Of a stretch of 49,069 nucleotides of DNA, positions 41,373-49,069 are shown in pieces. Each line of letters opens with the position of its first letter. Positions within the stretch are counted from its first letter, which is position 1. This DNA is from Amycolatopsis thermalba (GTDB lineage: Bacteria; Actinomycetota; Actinomycetes; Mycobacteriales; Pseudonocardiaceae), in assembly GCF_003385215.1 (NCBI RefSeq), contig NZ_PQHW01000048.1:1-49069 (forward strand). Direction: 5' to 3'. Both the position numbers and the translations under genes were made by a program. Below the pieces are notes generated by a model. That model had not been told where the DNA came from and did not search any database. It was given only the letters and a program-made list of their open reading frames with translations.

Positions 41373-42563
41373 TCACCCGCCGGTCTCGCGCAGCCGGCGG
41401 GTGAGGAACTCCCGCTCGGCCGCGTTCTCCGTCCGCCGCAGGGCTTCCTCGTAGGCGCGCGCCGCTTCCTCCCGCCGGTCCAGCCGGCGCAGCAGATCCG
41501 CGCGGATCGCGTGGCACAGGTAGTACTCCGCCAGGTCGAGCTCCTCGACGAGGGCCAGCCCGGCCGCGGGACCGTCGACCTCGGCCACCGCGACCGCCCG
41601 GTGCAGCGCGGCCACCGGGGACGGTGCGACCACCAGCAGCTGGTCGTACAGCGCGACGACCTGCCGCCAGTCGGTGTCCGCGGCGGTCGGCGCGTCGCTG
41701 TGCACGGCGTTGATCGCGGCCTGGATCTGGTACGGCCCGGGCTGCCCGTGGCGCAGGCACCGCCGCACCAGCTGCTGCCCCTCGGCGATCAGCGCCCGGT
41801 CCCACCGGCTCCGGTCCTGGTCGGCCAGCAGCACCAGCTCGCCGCCCGGCCCGGTGCGGGCGGCGCGGCGCGACTCGGTAAGCAGCATCAACGCGAGCAG
41901 CCCCAGCACCTCGGGCTCGTCCGGCATCAGCCCGGCGAGCACCCGCGCCAGCCGGATCGCCTCCGCGCACAGGCCCTCGCGCCGGGCGGTGTAGCCCTCG
42001 TTGAACACCAGGTACAGCACCGCGAGCACGGCCCGCAGACGGTCCGGCAGGTCCACCTCGTCCGGCACCCGGTACGGGATGCGCGCGGCGCGGATCTTGC
42101 CCTTCGCGCGCACGATCCGCTGCGCCATCGTCTTCTCCGGCACCAGGAACGCGCGCGCGATCTCAGCCGTCGTCAGGCCACCCAGCAACCGCAGGGTGAG
42201 CGCGACCCGCGCGGCCGGGGCGAGCGCCGGGTGGCAGCACGTGAAGATCAGCCGCAGCCGTTCGTCGGGCACGGCACCCTCCTCCACCGGCTCGTCGCGC
42301 GCGTGCAGCAGGGCCGCGTGGGCCTGCCGGTCGTCGCGGGTGGCCTCGCGCCGCAACCGGTCGATGGCGCGGTTGCGGGCGGTGGTGATGATCCAGCCCG
42401 CCGGGCTGGGCGGCACGCCCTCCTCCGGCCAGCGCTGGACCGCGGTGGTGAACGCGTCCTGGACCGCTTCTTCGGCGATGTCGATGTCGCCGAAAACGCG
42501 GACCAGGACGGCCACCGCGCGCCCGTACTCCGCGCGGAAGACGCGGGCGATCTCGCCGGTCAA
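41373..42563 (-). CDS. ECF sigma factor with long C-terminal domain (DUF6596 type)
   Basis: A 396-residue sigma factor. Region 2 is [20 protein letters not shown] with [18 protein letters not shown]; region 4 is [20 protein letters not shown] with [17 protein letters not shown]. About 200 further residues of TPR-like helices ([40 protein letters not shown]) are typical of the ECF42-like type linked to YCII/DGPF proteins. Start TTG at 42563 shares TTGA with the stop of the YCII gene, proving tight coupling. No anti-sigma factor is nearby. Confidence 0.9.
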   Translation of the reverse strand: MTGEIARVFRAEYGRAVAVLVRVFGDIDIAEEAVQDAFTTAVQRWPEEGVPPSPAGWIITTARNRAIDRLRREATRDDRQAHAALLHARDEPVEEGAVPDERLRLIFTCCHPALAPAARVALTLRLLGGLTTAEIARAFLVPEKTMAQRIVRAKGKIRAARIPYRVPDEVDLPDRLRAVLAVLYLVFNEGYTARREGLCAEAIRLARVLAGLMPDEPEVLGLLALMLLTESRRAARTGPGGELVLLADQDRSRWDRALIAEGQQLVRRCLRHGQPGPYQIQAAINAVHSDAPTAADTDWRQVVALYDQLLVVAPSPVAALHRAVAVAEVDGPAAGLALVEELDLAEYYLCHAIRADLLRRLDRREEAARAYEEALRRTENAAEREFLTRRLRETGG

Positions 42564-42913
42564 CCGCAGGACCCGTCGACCAGCGGCCGGACCTCGATGG
42601 GCAGTGTGGTCGCCGCCGTGAGCTTGCGGCCCCACTCCAGCGCCTCGTCCAGGTCGGCGGCCTGGATGACGGTGAACCCGCCGACGTGCTCCTTGCCCTC
42701 CAGGTACGGCCCGTCGGTGACGAGCACGTCGTCGCCCTGGGCGCGCACGACGGTCGCGGTGGACGGCGGGTGCAGGCCGGCGTTGAACACCCAGGCGCCC
42801 GCGGCCCGCAGCTCCTCCTGGAACGCCGCCACGTCCTCCATGATCGGCTCCAGGATCTCCGGCGCGGGCGGCTCGCCGTCGGGCTGGTAGATCGTGAGCA
42901 GGTAGTGCGTCAT
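42560..42913 (-). CDS. YCII/DGPF-domain protein
   Basis: A 117-residue protein with a ferredoxin-like fold. [12 protein letters not shown] opens it and [20 protein letters not shown] carries the DGPF/DGPY motif. Proteins of this family are regularly encoded next to ECF42-type sigma factors and may feed them a signal; a catalytic role is unknown. ATG at 42913 follows GAGGAGGG. It overlaps the sigma gene by 4 nt. Confidence 0.9.
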   Translation of the reverse strand: MTHYLLTIYQPDGEPPAPEILEPIMEDVAAFQEELRAAGAWVFNAGLHPPSTATVVRAQGDDVLVTDGPYLEGKEHVGGFTVIQAADLDEALEWGRKLTAATTLPIEVRPLVDGSCG

Positions 42914-43117
42914 GGTCCCTCCTCGGGGTCGGTGTCACCCTCTACACGAACGGCGTCCCGGCGGATCGACACCCGGCCGAAAACACTTTGACGCACACCC
43001 GGTCCGGGGACGACAGTGGAGCGCACCGAAACTCCACGCGACGCCCGCCCGTTCCGGCGCGCCCGGCTCCACACCGCGCGCCCGGCCCGGTCGCCGAGGC
43101 GCGCGTGCGCGGGCCCG

Positions 43118-44119
43118 CTATCGAACGGGCCGCCCCCGGCCGGCGCGGACCGAAGCCGTGCCGGCCGGGGTGACCACCGGCGCCACCGCCTTCAGGGTCC
43201 GCAGGATCGGCGCGGTTTCCAGGTGCGTGATGGCGGGCAGCGCGAGCCGGGTCGTCAGGTAGCGGTGCAGCGCGGCGGTGTCCGCGCACAACGCGTTCGC
43301 CAGCAGGTTGGTCCGCCCGGTCGTGGCGGCGACGACGGCCAGTTCCGCGTGCCCGGCCAGTTCCGTCGCGACCGCGTCCAGGTGCGCCGGCGGCACGGAC
43401 ATCCACAGCAACGCCGAAGCCGTGATGCCGAGCAGCGCGTCGTCGATCTCGACGTCGAAGAACAACGCGCCGCGCGCGCGGAGGTCCTCGACCCGCCGCG
43501 CCACGGTCGATGCGGACCAGCCGGTCGCCGACGCCAGATCGGTGTAGCCGGCGCGGCCGTCCTGCGCGAGCGCAGCCAGCAGCGTCCAGTCCGCCTCCCC
43601 GAGTTCGGCCGGCTCGCCCGACGGCGCCGGGCGAGCCAGTTCCCGTTGCTGCGCGGGCGTCAGCGCGTCCAGGTGACCACGCCACGCGGTGGGCCCGCCG
43701 AGGTAGGTGTGCAGCAGGTAGTGGGCCGAGACCGACGTGACGCTCGCGGCGCGCGGGATGTCGCGCAGCAGCAGGGAGTTCCCCGCGCCCGGTTCGGCCC
43801 GGACGATCGCGACGATCTCCGTCCCGCCCGAGGTGAGCCGCACCCACGCCGTGTCGGTCCGCCGCGCGAGGGCGTGCGCGATGTCGTGCGCCGTGCTGGG
43901 CGCCGCGGTGAGGCGGACGATCCACTGCTGCCGGCGCGTCCCGGCGGCGTCCGGGAGGCCGGTCACGCGCAGCCCGGCTTCGCGCGCCAGCCGCTGGTGG
44001 CGCCGCACCACGGTCTGCGTCGACGTGCCCAGCACGGCGGCGATCTTCGTGAACGGCGCCCGCGCGTCGAGGTGGAGGGCGTGGAGCAGCCCGCGGTCGA
44101 GGTCGTCCAGCGCGGTCAT
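43118..44119 (-). CDS. Double-domain Lrp/AsnC-family regulator
   Basis: A 333-residue tandem fusion of two Lrp units. The first helix-turn-helix is DDLDRGLLHALHLDARAPFT then IAAVLGTSTQTVVRRHQRLA; the second is ADWTLLAALAQDGRAGYTDL then SATGWSASTVARRVEDL. RAM-like domains follow each. A monomer thus mimics a normal Lrp dimer. ATG at 44119 lies 7 nt after TACAGT (44127-44132), leaderless layout; a GTG at 44128 overlaps that box. It is divergent from the DHA2 MFS gene, the likely target. Confidence 0.9.
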   Translation of the reverse strand: MTALDDLDRGLLHALHLDARAPFTKIAAVLGTSTQTVVRRHQRLAREAGLRVTGLPDAAGTRRQQWIVRLTAAPSTAHDIAHALARRTDTAWVRLTSGGTEIVAIVRAEPGAGNSLLLRDIPRAASVTSVSAHYLLHTYLGGPTAWRGHLDALTPAQQRELARPAPSGEPAELGEADWTLLAALAQDGRAGYTDLASATGWSASTVARRVEDLRARGALFFDVEIDDALLGITASALLWMSVPPAHLDAVATELAGHAELAVVAATTGRTNLLANALCADTAALHRYLTTRLALPAITHLETAPILRTLKAVAPVVTPAGTASVRAGRGRPVR

Positions 44120-44230
44120 ATGCCGCACTGTAGCCCTTGCTGCGGAAGAATCCGGCAGATCTGGCCGAGCGAATGGAATTGCGATCGGTGGCCTTCCACC
44201 CTGTCGGCGACCGATCCGAAGGGAAGTTCC

Positions 44231-45562
44231 ATGCGTGACCGAGCGGCGGCCCTGACCGCCCTACTGACCGCCGAGGCGATGAACCTGCTGGACTCGACGA
44301 TCGTCCAGGTCGCCGCGCCCGCCGTGCACCAGAGCCTGCCCGGGCCGGTGTCGGACATCCCGTGGTTCAGCGCCGCCTACACCCTGCCGTTCGCCGTGCT
44401 GCTGATCACCGGCGGGCGGCTGGGCGACCTGGCCGGGCGCCGCGGGGTGTTCCGCATCGGCGTGACCGCGTTCCTGCTCACCTCGCTGGCCTGCGCGCTC
44501 GCGCCGGCTTCGGCCGCGTTGATCGTGTTCCGCGCCGCGCAGGGCGCCGCGGCGGCCGTGATCATCCCGCAGACCATCGGGCTGATCCGCGCGATGTTCA
44601 CCGGTGCCGCGCTGTCCCGGGCGCTCGGCGCGATCGGCCCAGTGATGGGACTCGCGGCCGTGTGCGGGCCGGTGCTCGGCGGCGTGCTGACCGAGGCGTG
44701 GTCCTGGCGCTCGGCGTTCCTGGTGAACGTGCCGCTGTCCGCGCTCGTCCTGCTGCTGGCCCGGAACCTGCCCGAGGACCGCGCCCCGGGACGCCCGCGC
44801 CTCGACCTGCCGGGCACGGCACTCGCGATCGCCGGCACCGGGCTGCTGGTCTACCCGCTGGCCGAGATGTCCACTCCGGACTACCCGCTCCTGGCGGGCG
44901 GTGTCGCCGTGCTCGTCTTCTTCGTCCTGCACCAGCGTCGCACCCGGACGCCGCTGGTCGAGCCGTCGCTGTTCGCCGGCCGCCGGTTCCCCGCCGCGCT
45001 CGTCACGTCCGCGTTGTTCTTCACCGCGACCTCCGGTCTGACCCTGGTCGTGGTCCTGCACGAGCAACTCGACGCCGGGGCGGGCGTGCGGGCCGCCGGG
45101 CTGACGCTCGTGCCGTGGTCCGCCGGGCTCGGCGTGGCGTCCTGGATCGCGGGCTCGATCCTGGTGCCCCGCTTCGGAAACCGCGTGATGCCGGCCGGGA
45201 TCGCCGTGCTGGTCGCGGGTCTGGTCACCGCGTGCGTGGTGACCGATCACGGCGTGTTCCTCGGCGCGCTCGGGGTCATCGGGATCGGCGCCGGCTTGTT
45301 CAGCCCGGCGTTCTTCACCGCGGCGCTGCACGCGGTGCGCCCGGCGGAAGTCGGCTCCGCCGCCGGGCTGCTCAACGCGGTGCAGCAACTCGGCGCCACA
45401 GTGGGCGTCGCGCTGCTCGGCGGCGTGTTCTTCGGCGGCGGAACCGTGGCGGCGTACCGGATCGCGATCGTTGTGATGATCGGCGCCGCCGGTGGTTCCG
45501 CGCTGATGGCGGGAAATCGGCGCTCTCGGTTTTCCCGGGACCGGGGTTATCGTGTTTCGTGA
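44231..45562 (+). CDS. DHA2-family MFS exporter
   Basis: A 443-residue exporter with about 14 membrane segments (EmrB/QacA type). LDSTIVQVAAPAVHQSLPGP is the conserved first helix signature, LLITGGRLGDLAGRRGVFRI is motif A, and GPVLGGVLTEAWSWRSAFLV is motif C. It probably expels drugs or a metabolite by proton exchange. ATG at 44231 follows GAAGGGAAG. Its stop is inside the GTG start of the CHASE3 gene (GTGA at 45559-45562). Confidence 0.92.
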   Translation: MRDRAAALTALLTAEAMNLLDSTIVQVAAPAVHQSLPGPVSDIPWFSAAYTLPFAVLLITGGRLGDLAGRRGVFRIGVTAFLLTSLACALAPASAALIVFRAAQGAAAAVIIPQTIGLIRAMFTGAALSRALGAIGPVMGLAAVCGPVLGGVLTEAWSWRSAFLVNVPLSALVLLLARNLPEDRAPGRPRLDLPGTALAIAGTGLLVYPLAEMSTPDYPLLAGGVAVLVFFVLHQRRTRTPLVEPSLFAGRRFPAALVTSALFFTATSGLTLVVVLHEQLDAGAGVRAAGLTLVPWSAGLGVASWIAGSILVPRFGNRVMPAGIAVLVAGLVTACVVTDHGVFLGALGVIGIGAGLFSPAFFTAALHAVRPAEVGSAAGLLNAVQQLGATVGVALLGGVFFGGGTVAAYRIAIVVMIGAAGGSALMAGNRRSRFSRDRGYRVS

Positions 45563-46923
45563 CCATTCCGCGATTCCGGCCGCGGACGTTGCGGTGGCGG
45601 GTCTTCCTGCTCGTCGCCGGGTTGCTCGTGCTGCTCACGACCACCTCGATCGTCGCCACCGCGGCCCGGGTCCACGTGAGCGACGCGGGTTCACGCGTGC
45701 GGGACACCCTGCGCCCGGCGCAGGCCGCGGTGGCCGCGCTCGGCAAGGGTTACGTGGACATGGAAACCGGCGAACGCGGTTTTCTGCTGACGCGTGATCC
45801 GCAATTCCTGCAACCCTACGATTCGGGGCGCGCGGCGGTCAGCGAAGCGGAGAACCACATCGCGCGGCTGCTGGCGGACGACGCGGAAACGATCACCCTC
45901 CTCCGCGAAGCCCGCGCCGCGGGCACCGCCTGGCGCACGCAGTCGGCCGAGCCCGCGATCGCACTGGCCCGGCGGGACGGCACGCTCGCGGACAACCAGC
46001 CGGGCAAGGCGTTGTTCGACACCCTGCGTGCCCGGCTGGCCGCGCTGCAGAACCGCGTCGACCAGCTGATCGAGGCCGAACTGGCGTCCTCGCGCCGCGT
46101 GAACGCCACCGCGAACGTGACCACCGGGGTGTGCGTGGGGCTCGCCCTCGTGCTGGGCCTGGCGAGCGTGTTCATCCTGCGCCGGTCGCTCGTGGCGCCG
46201 CTGAACCGGCTCGTCGCGCAGGTGCGGGAGGTCTCCGGCGGCGATCTGCACCGCACGGTCGAGGCGGCCGGGCCGGACGAGCTGACCGGGCTGGGCGAAG
46301 CGGTCGAGGCGATGCGGGTGCGGATCCTGTCGGAGAGCGAACAGGTGGCGGCGGCCGCGAACCGGATCGCCCGGCTGGAGGAGACCGACCGGATCGCCCA
46401 CACGCTCGGTGAGACCGCGATCCGCCGGCTCTACGGCATCACGCTGGACCTGCAGTCGGCGGCCGCCCGGTTCCCGCGGTCCGGGCCGGTGATGGCGACC
46501 GCGATCAGCGGCATCGACCGGACCATCGCGGCGCTGCGGACGTCGGTGTACGGCACGGCGGCGCCCACCCGGTCGTCCCTGCGCGCCCAGGTCAGCGAGG
46601 TGGTCGGGGAGCTGGAGACGACCCACGGCCGCGTGCCGGAGCTGGTGCTCACCGGCGATCTGGACGTGGCGCCGCCGGAGGAGGTCGTCGCCGAGGTGAC
46701 CCAGGTGCTGCGCGCCCTCGTGCGCGCCGCCGCGGTGCCGGGCGGCGGCGCGGAGGAGGTCGAGCTGGTGCTGTCCGGTCAAGCGATCCGGCTGCGGGTG
46801 GCGTGCGTGGTGCCGGACTCGCGGGTGGCCGGGGTGGAGCGGGCGGTGGCGGAGGCGTCCGGGGACGCGGTCGTGCGCCGGGAGGCGGGCCGCGTCACGG
46901 TCGAGTGGCGGCGTCCGTGGTGA
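45559..46923 (+). CDS. CHASE3-HAMP membrane protein with degenerate kinase core
   Basis: A 454-residue protein. Membrane segment 1 is at 13-36, an extracellular CHASE3 domain (METGERGFLLTRDPQFLQPY, 69-88) reaches ~186, segment 2 is at 187-207, and HAMP at about 208-262. The next helix, ETDRIAHTLGETAIRRLYGI at ~275, matches the DevS/NarX phosphoacceptor helix, which normally reads RDLHD. Here TLGE (282-285) lacks the His. The C-terminal ATPase-like region lacks the N-box (LRALVRAAAV in place of LREALTNVVRHA). It probably cannot autophosphorylate. It is coupled to the MFS gene by a 4-nt overlap and no response regulator follows. Confidence 0.82.
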   Translation: MTIPRFRPRTLRWRVFLLVAGLLVLLTTTSIVATAARVHVSDAGSRVRDTLRPAQAAVAALGKGYVDMETGERGFLLTRDPQFLQPYDSGRAAVSEAENHIARLLADDAETITLLREARAAGTAWRTQSAEPAIALARRDGTLADNQPGKALFDTLRARLAALQNRVDQLIEAELASSRRVNATANVTTGVCVGLALVLGLASVFILRRSLVAPLNRLVAQVREVSGGDLHRTVEAAGPDELTGLGEAVEAMRVRILSESEQVAAAANRIARLEETDRIAHTLGETAIRRLYGITLDLQSAAARFPRSGPVMATAISGIDRTIAALRTSVYGTAAPTRSSLRAQVSEVVGELETTHGRVPELVLTGDLDVAPPEEVVAEVTQVLRALVRAAAVPGGGAEEVELVLSGQAIRLRVACVVPDSRVAGVERAVAEASGDAVVRREAGRVTVEWRRPW

Positions 46924-47512
46924 CGACCGGGTAGGCCGGTTCGCTCATGTCCGCGAGGGCGGTTTCGCGGTCCTCGGGGGTGAGGTGGTCGAGGTAGAGG
47001 CGGCCGTTCAGGTGGTCGGTCTCGTGCTGGAAGCAGCGGGCGAGCAGGTCGCGGCCGGGCACGGCGACGGGGTTGCCGGCGAGGTCGAACCCGCGGACGG
47101 TGACCTGGGCGGCGCGCCGGACGACGGCCCGGGCGCCGGGCACGGACAGGCAGCCCTCGGGGTGGGCGCCGGTGTCGTCGCCGGTGATCTCGACGACCGG
47201 GTTGACGACGTGGCCGGCGTGCCACGGCTCGTCGTCGCCGCGCTGGTAGCTCTCCGGGCAGAGGTAGACGAACACGCGCAGCGGGACGCCGATCTGGTTG
47301 GCCGCGAGGCCCACGCCGCGGGCGGTGCGCATGCTGACGAACATGTCGGACACCAGCTGCGCCAGGTCGTCGCCGAATTCGGTGACGTCGGCGCCGGGGT
47401 GGTGCAGCACGGGGTTGCCGACGACGGTGATCGGGCGGGATTCGCCGCGCGCGTAGTGGTGGGCCAGGTCGCCGCCGGTGGCGACGTCGTAGTGGACCGC
47501 GATCTCGGACAT
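46895..47512 (-). CDS. def: Peptide deformylase
   Basis: A 205-residue deformylase. All three metal motifs are present: GVGLAANQIG, EGCLSVPG (Cys ligand) and QHETDHLNG (HExxH). It removes the formyl group from nascent proteins. An N-terminal extension of ~25 residues (MSEIAVHYDVATGGDLAHHY) and the C-terminal tail are as in the actinobacterial type with a longer N-terminus. ATG at 47512 shares CATG with a forward ATG at 47511. It overlaps the CHASE3 gene end by 29 bp. Confidence 0.95.
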   Translation of the reverse strand: MSEIAVHYDVATGGDLAHHYARGESRPITVVGNPVLHHPGADVTEFGDDLAQLVSDMFVSMRTARGVGLAANQIGVPLRVFVYLCPESYQRGDDEPWHAGHVVNPVVEITGDDTGAHPEGCLSVPGARAVVRRAAQVTVRGFDLAGNPVAVPGRDLLARCFQHETDHLNGRLYLDHLTPEDRETALADMSEPAYPVVTTDAATRP

Positions 47513-47585
47513 GGGACGAGTAAACCAACCGCGGGCGGGTATGACGGCGAGTGCCCAGTTCGACGTGGACCGGAGGCAGGCGAAG

Positions 47586-48002
47586 ATGACCAAGGCTCGC
47601 GATATCATGACGCCCGATCCCGAGTGCGTGCGTACCAGCGACACCGTGCTGGACGCCGCGAAGCGGATGGCGGAGCTGCAGGTGGGGGCGATGCCCATCT
47701 GTGGTGAGGACAACCGGTTGAAGGGCATGCTGACCGACCGGGACATCGTGGTGAAGGTGCTGGCGGAGGGCAAGGACCCGCGCGCGGTGAACGCCGGTGA
47801 GCTGGCGCAGGGAGAGGCCGTCACGATCGGCGCGGACGACAGCGCGGAGGAAATCCTGCGCACGATGTCGCAGCACCAGGTGCGCCGGCTCCCGGTGATC
47901 GACGGCCACGACCTGGTGGGGATCGTGGCGCAGGCGGACGTGGCCCGCTCACTGGACGAACCCCAGATAGGCGACCTGCTGCAGGCCCTGTCGGCGGACT
48001 GA
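47586..48002 (+). CDS. CBS-domain pair protein, Hrp1-like
   Basis: A 138-residue protein of two CBS domains: KARDIMTPDPECVRTSDTVL with MPICGEDNRLKGMLTDRDIV, then SAEEILRTMSQHQVRRLPVI with DGHDLVGIVAQADVA. It closely follows the layout of mycobacterial hypoxic response protein 1. CBS pairs bind adenine nucleotides and act as energy sensors. ATG at 47586 follows GGAGGCAGG. I saw no DosR-type box in the 73-bp divergent gap to the deformylase gene. Confidence 0.9.
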   Translation: MTKARDIMTPDPECVRTSDTVLDAAKRMAELQVGAMPICGEDNRLKGMLTDRDIVVKVLAEGKDPRAVNAGELAQGEAVTIGADDSAEEILRTMSQHQVRRLPVIDGHDLVGIVAQADVARSLDEPQIGDLLQALSAD

Positions 48003-48593
48003 CGTCCGCGCGGCCGGGGACTGCTTCGGGGCGGGGGCTGCTCGAGTCGTCGGGCGGCCCCCGCCCAGGCGCGGCGTCTGCCGCTGCGGGCGCGGCCGAC
48101 CGCGCCCGCAGCGGCACTCCCAGCCATGCGGCCCAGCAGCACACTCCCAGCCACGCGGCCTCGCAGGCCACCACGCGCCACCACCACTCCCAGGCACGCG
48201 GCTCCGCGCACGTCGCAACCGCCACGCGCCACGACCCGTTGCGGCCACGCGGCCCAGTAGCGCGCCGCACCCCACGCACACCCCCGCACAGCCTCCCCCG
48301 GGCCGGGCGCGCCCGGCCGAGGCACCGCAAGCGAAACTCCCGCCGCGAGCACCATTTCCCGTCAGCGGCAACGGATCATCGACCCCGCCGAACCGGCCCC
48401 AAGCGCCAGAACCCCTTGCTCCAGTCGGGTGATTCAACGCATTCGACCCGATAGGGTGGCGATTTCCCAGCCGCTGCGGGATTTTGTCGGTCCCCGAACC
48501 TAACCTGGTGCCATGAACTCCAACGCCCTCACCGCAGCCCGGTTCGGTCTCAAGTGGACATTCCTGCGGCGTGCCCTGCACACCGTGGCCCGG
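48003..48593. other. 591-bp gene-free GC-rich stretch with short repeats
   Basis: No credible gene. CACTCCCAGCCATGCGGCC near 48113 recurs as CACTCCCAGCCACGCGGCC near 48141 and as CACTCCCAGGCACGCGGCTC near 48185, with CCACGCGCCAC repeated between and after. Bases 48420-48520 are less GC-rich and contain GATTTTGTCGG and TAACCT just before an ATG at 48513, a possible promoter remnant; the frame after that ATG runs antisense through dodecin. Confidence 0.5.
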
Positions 48594-48809
48594 TCAGTCC
48601 GCGTCCTCCAGCCGGAACCCGACCTTCAGCCCGACCTGGAAGTGCCCGATAGCGCCGTTCTCGATGTGGCCGCGGATCTCGGTCACCTCGAACCAGTCCA
48701 GTCCCCGCAACGTCCGCGCCGCACGCTCGATCCCCCCACGGATGGCGGCGTCCAGACTCTCACTCGACGAGCCGACGATCTCGGTGACGCGATAGGTGTG
48801 CCCAGCCAT
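48594..48809 (-). CDS. Dodecin
   Basis: A 71-residue protein. TYRVTEIVGSSSESLDAAIR then ARTLRGLDWFEVTEIRGHIE and FQVGLKVGFRLED match the dodecin family in full. Dodecins form hollow dodecamers that store riboflavin/FMN (or CoA in actinobacteria) in the cytoplasm. The tryptophan that stacks on flavin is present (DWFEV). ATG at 48809 is preceded by AAGGAGG at ideal spacing. Confidence 0.95.
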   Translation of the reverse strand: MAGHTYRVTEIVGSSSESLDAAIRGGIERAARTLRGLDWFEVTEIRGHIENGAIGHFQVGLKVGFRLEDAD

Positions 48810-49069
48810 GACAGGCCTCCTTGCCCTAGGCGAATACCGGCCCCGGAATTGTCACCCGCCACGCGCGGCCCCGCATCCGCGCGCGATCTCACCGCGCGCG
48901 GCTCCCACGAGCCCATCCCCCCACCTGAAGTGGCGCCACACAACCACTCACCCGCCAGCCCGCGAGACGCCCCGAAACCACCCTCCCCCCCTTTCTCCTT
49001 TACACACCTCCGAACCCACGAGACTAGGCCTGATCTCGTATTCCTTCTTCTTCTTGACAAAAAAACATA
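48810..49069. other. Terminal stretch with AT-richer tail and imperfect dyad
   Basis: No credible gene. From about 48995 the base composition shifts: poly-pyrimidine tracts, CTTCTTCTTCTTG, and ACAAAAAAACATA close the window. An imperfect dyad CGAGACTAGGCCTGATCTCG is at 49018-49037. On the minus strand TTTTTTT precedes this dyad, so it is not a standard terminator order for a leftward gene. Confidence 0.35.

Noticed and set aside
48513-49069. Plus-strand ATG frame after GATTTTGTCGG and TAACCT, open to the window end
   Set aside because: It runs antisense through dodecin and turns into Pro/Arg-rich shadow sequence; only the first ~25 codons look protein-like. No ribosome binding site.

Overview
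The window is very GC-rich double-stranded actinobacterial DNA. It has GTG and TTG starts, many start codons placed 6-7 nt after a TANNNT -10 box, F420-type enzymes, a SARP-type regulator, MocR, MerR and TetR regulators, and a complete core phenylacetate operon. The overall gene style resembles Pseudonocardiaceae, most likely an Amycolatopsis-like organism; this is inference from gene style, not a database match. I see no rRNA, tRNA, CRISPR array, transposase or phage gene.

Layout. 1-6.9 kb holds housekeeping and hypothetical genes: a terminator-like hairpin, a YnfA-family membrane protein, a GT9 glycosyltransferase, a decayed luciferase-like monooxygenase, tesB, DUF1992, an amidohydrolase, an S4-domain protein coupled to a UMF1-type MFS transporter, and a small membrane protein. 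6.9-16.0 kb is the phenylacetate (paa) locus. The genes paaZABCDE run leftward as one tightly overlapping operon; paaG, paaI, paaK and a TetR regulator (paaR) run rightward. Two 22-bp dyads resembling the PaaR operator lie over the divergent paaZ/paaG promoters and over the paaI promoter. PaaK activates phenylacetate to its CoA ester, PaaABCDE epoxidises the ring, PaaG isomerises the epoxide to an oxepin, and PaaZ opens and oxidises it. PaaI rescues CoA from dead-end thioesters. The lower beta-oxidation genes (paaF, paaH, paaJ) are not in this window.

16.0-25.3 kb: an MFS exporter is followed by a 640-bp gene-free block with two nested inverted repeats and a ~60-bp tandem repeat. After it come a YbjN-like protein, RtcB RNA ligase, an Lrp regulator, an RBBP9-type hydrolase, DUF4865, a methyltransferase, a degenerate anti-sigma-like protein, a MarR regulator divergent from a proline iminopeptidase, and an F420-type LLM oxidoreductase. 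25.3-32.0 kb: MerR is divergent from an SDR across a 19-bp-spacer promoter, and a 221-bp-period tandem duplication sits between the SDR and a convergent HD-domain gene. A berberine-bridge-type FAD oxidase follows; its promoter carries an 11-bp-period direct repeat of the kind bound by SARPs, and a large SARP/AAA/TPR regulator lies directly upstream.

32.0-49.1 kb: MocR is divergent from an EamA exporter over a perfect 12-bp palindrome. Then come a stand-alone ATP-dependent DNA ligase overlapping a LuxR/AAA regulator, NAD kinase, a small membrane protein, a Tat-exported PhoD phosphatase, an ECF sigma factor coupled to a YCII protein, and a double-Lrp regulator divergent from a DHA2 MFS gene. 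That MFS gene is coupled to a CHASE3/HAMP protein whose kinase core has lost its key residues. Peptide deformylase, an Hrp1-like CBS protein and dodecin follow, ending in an AT-richer tail.
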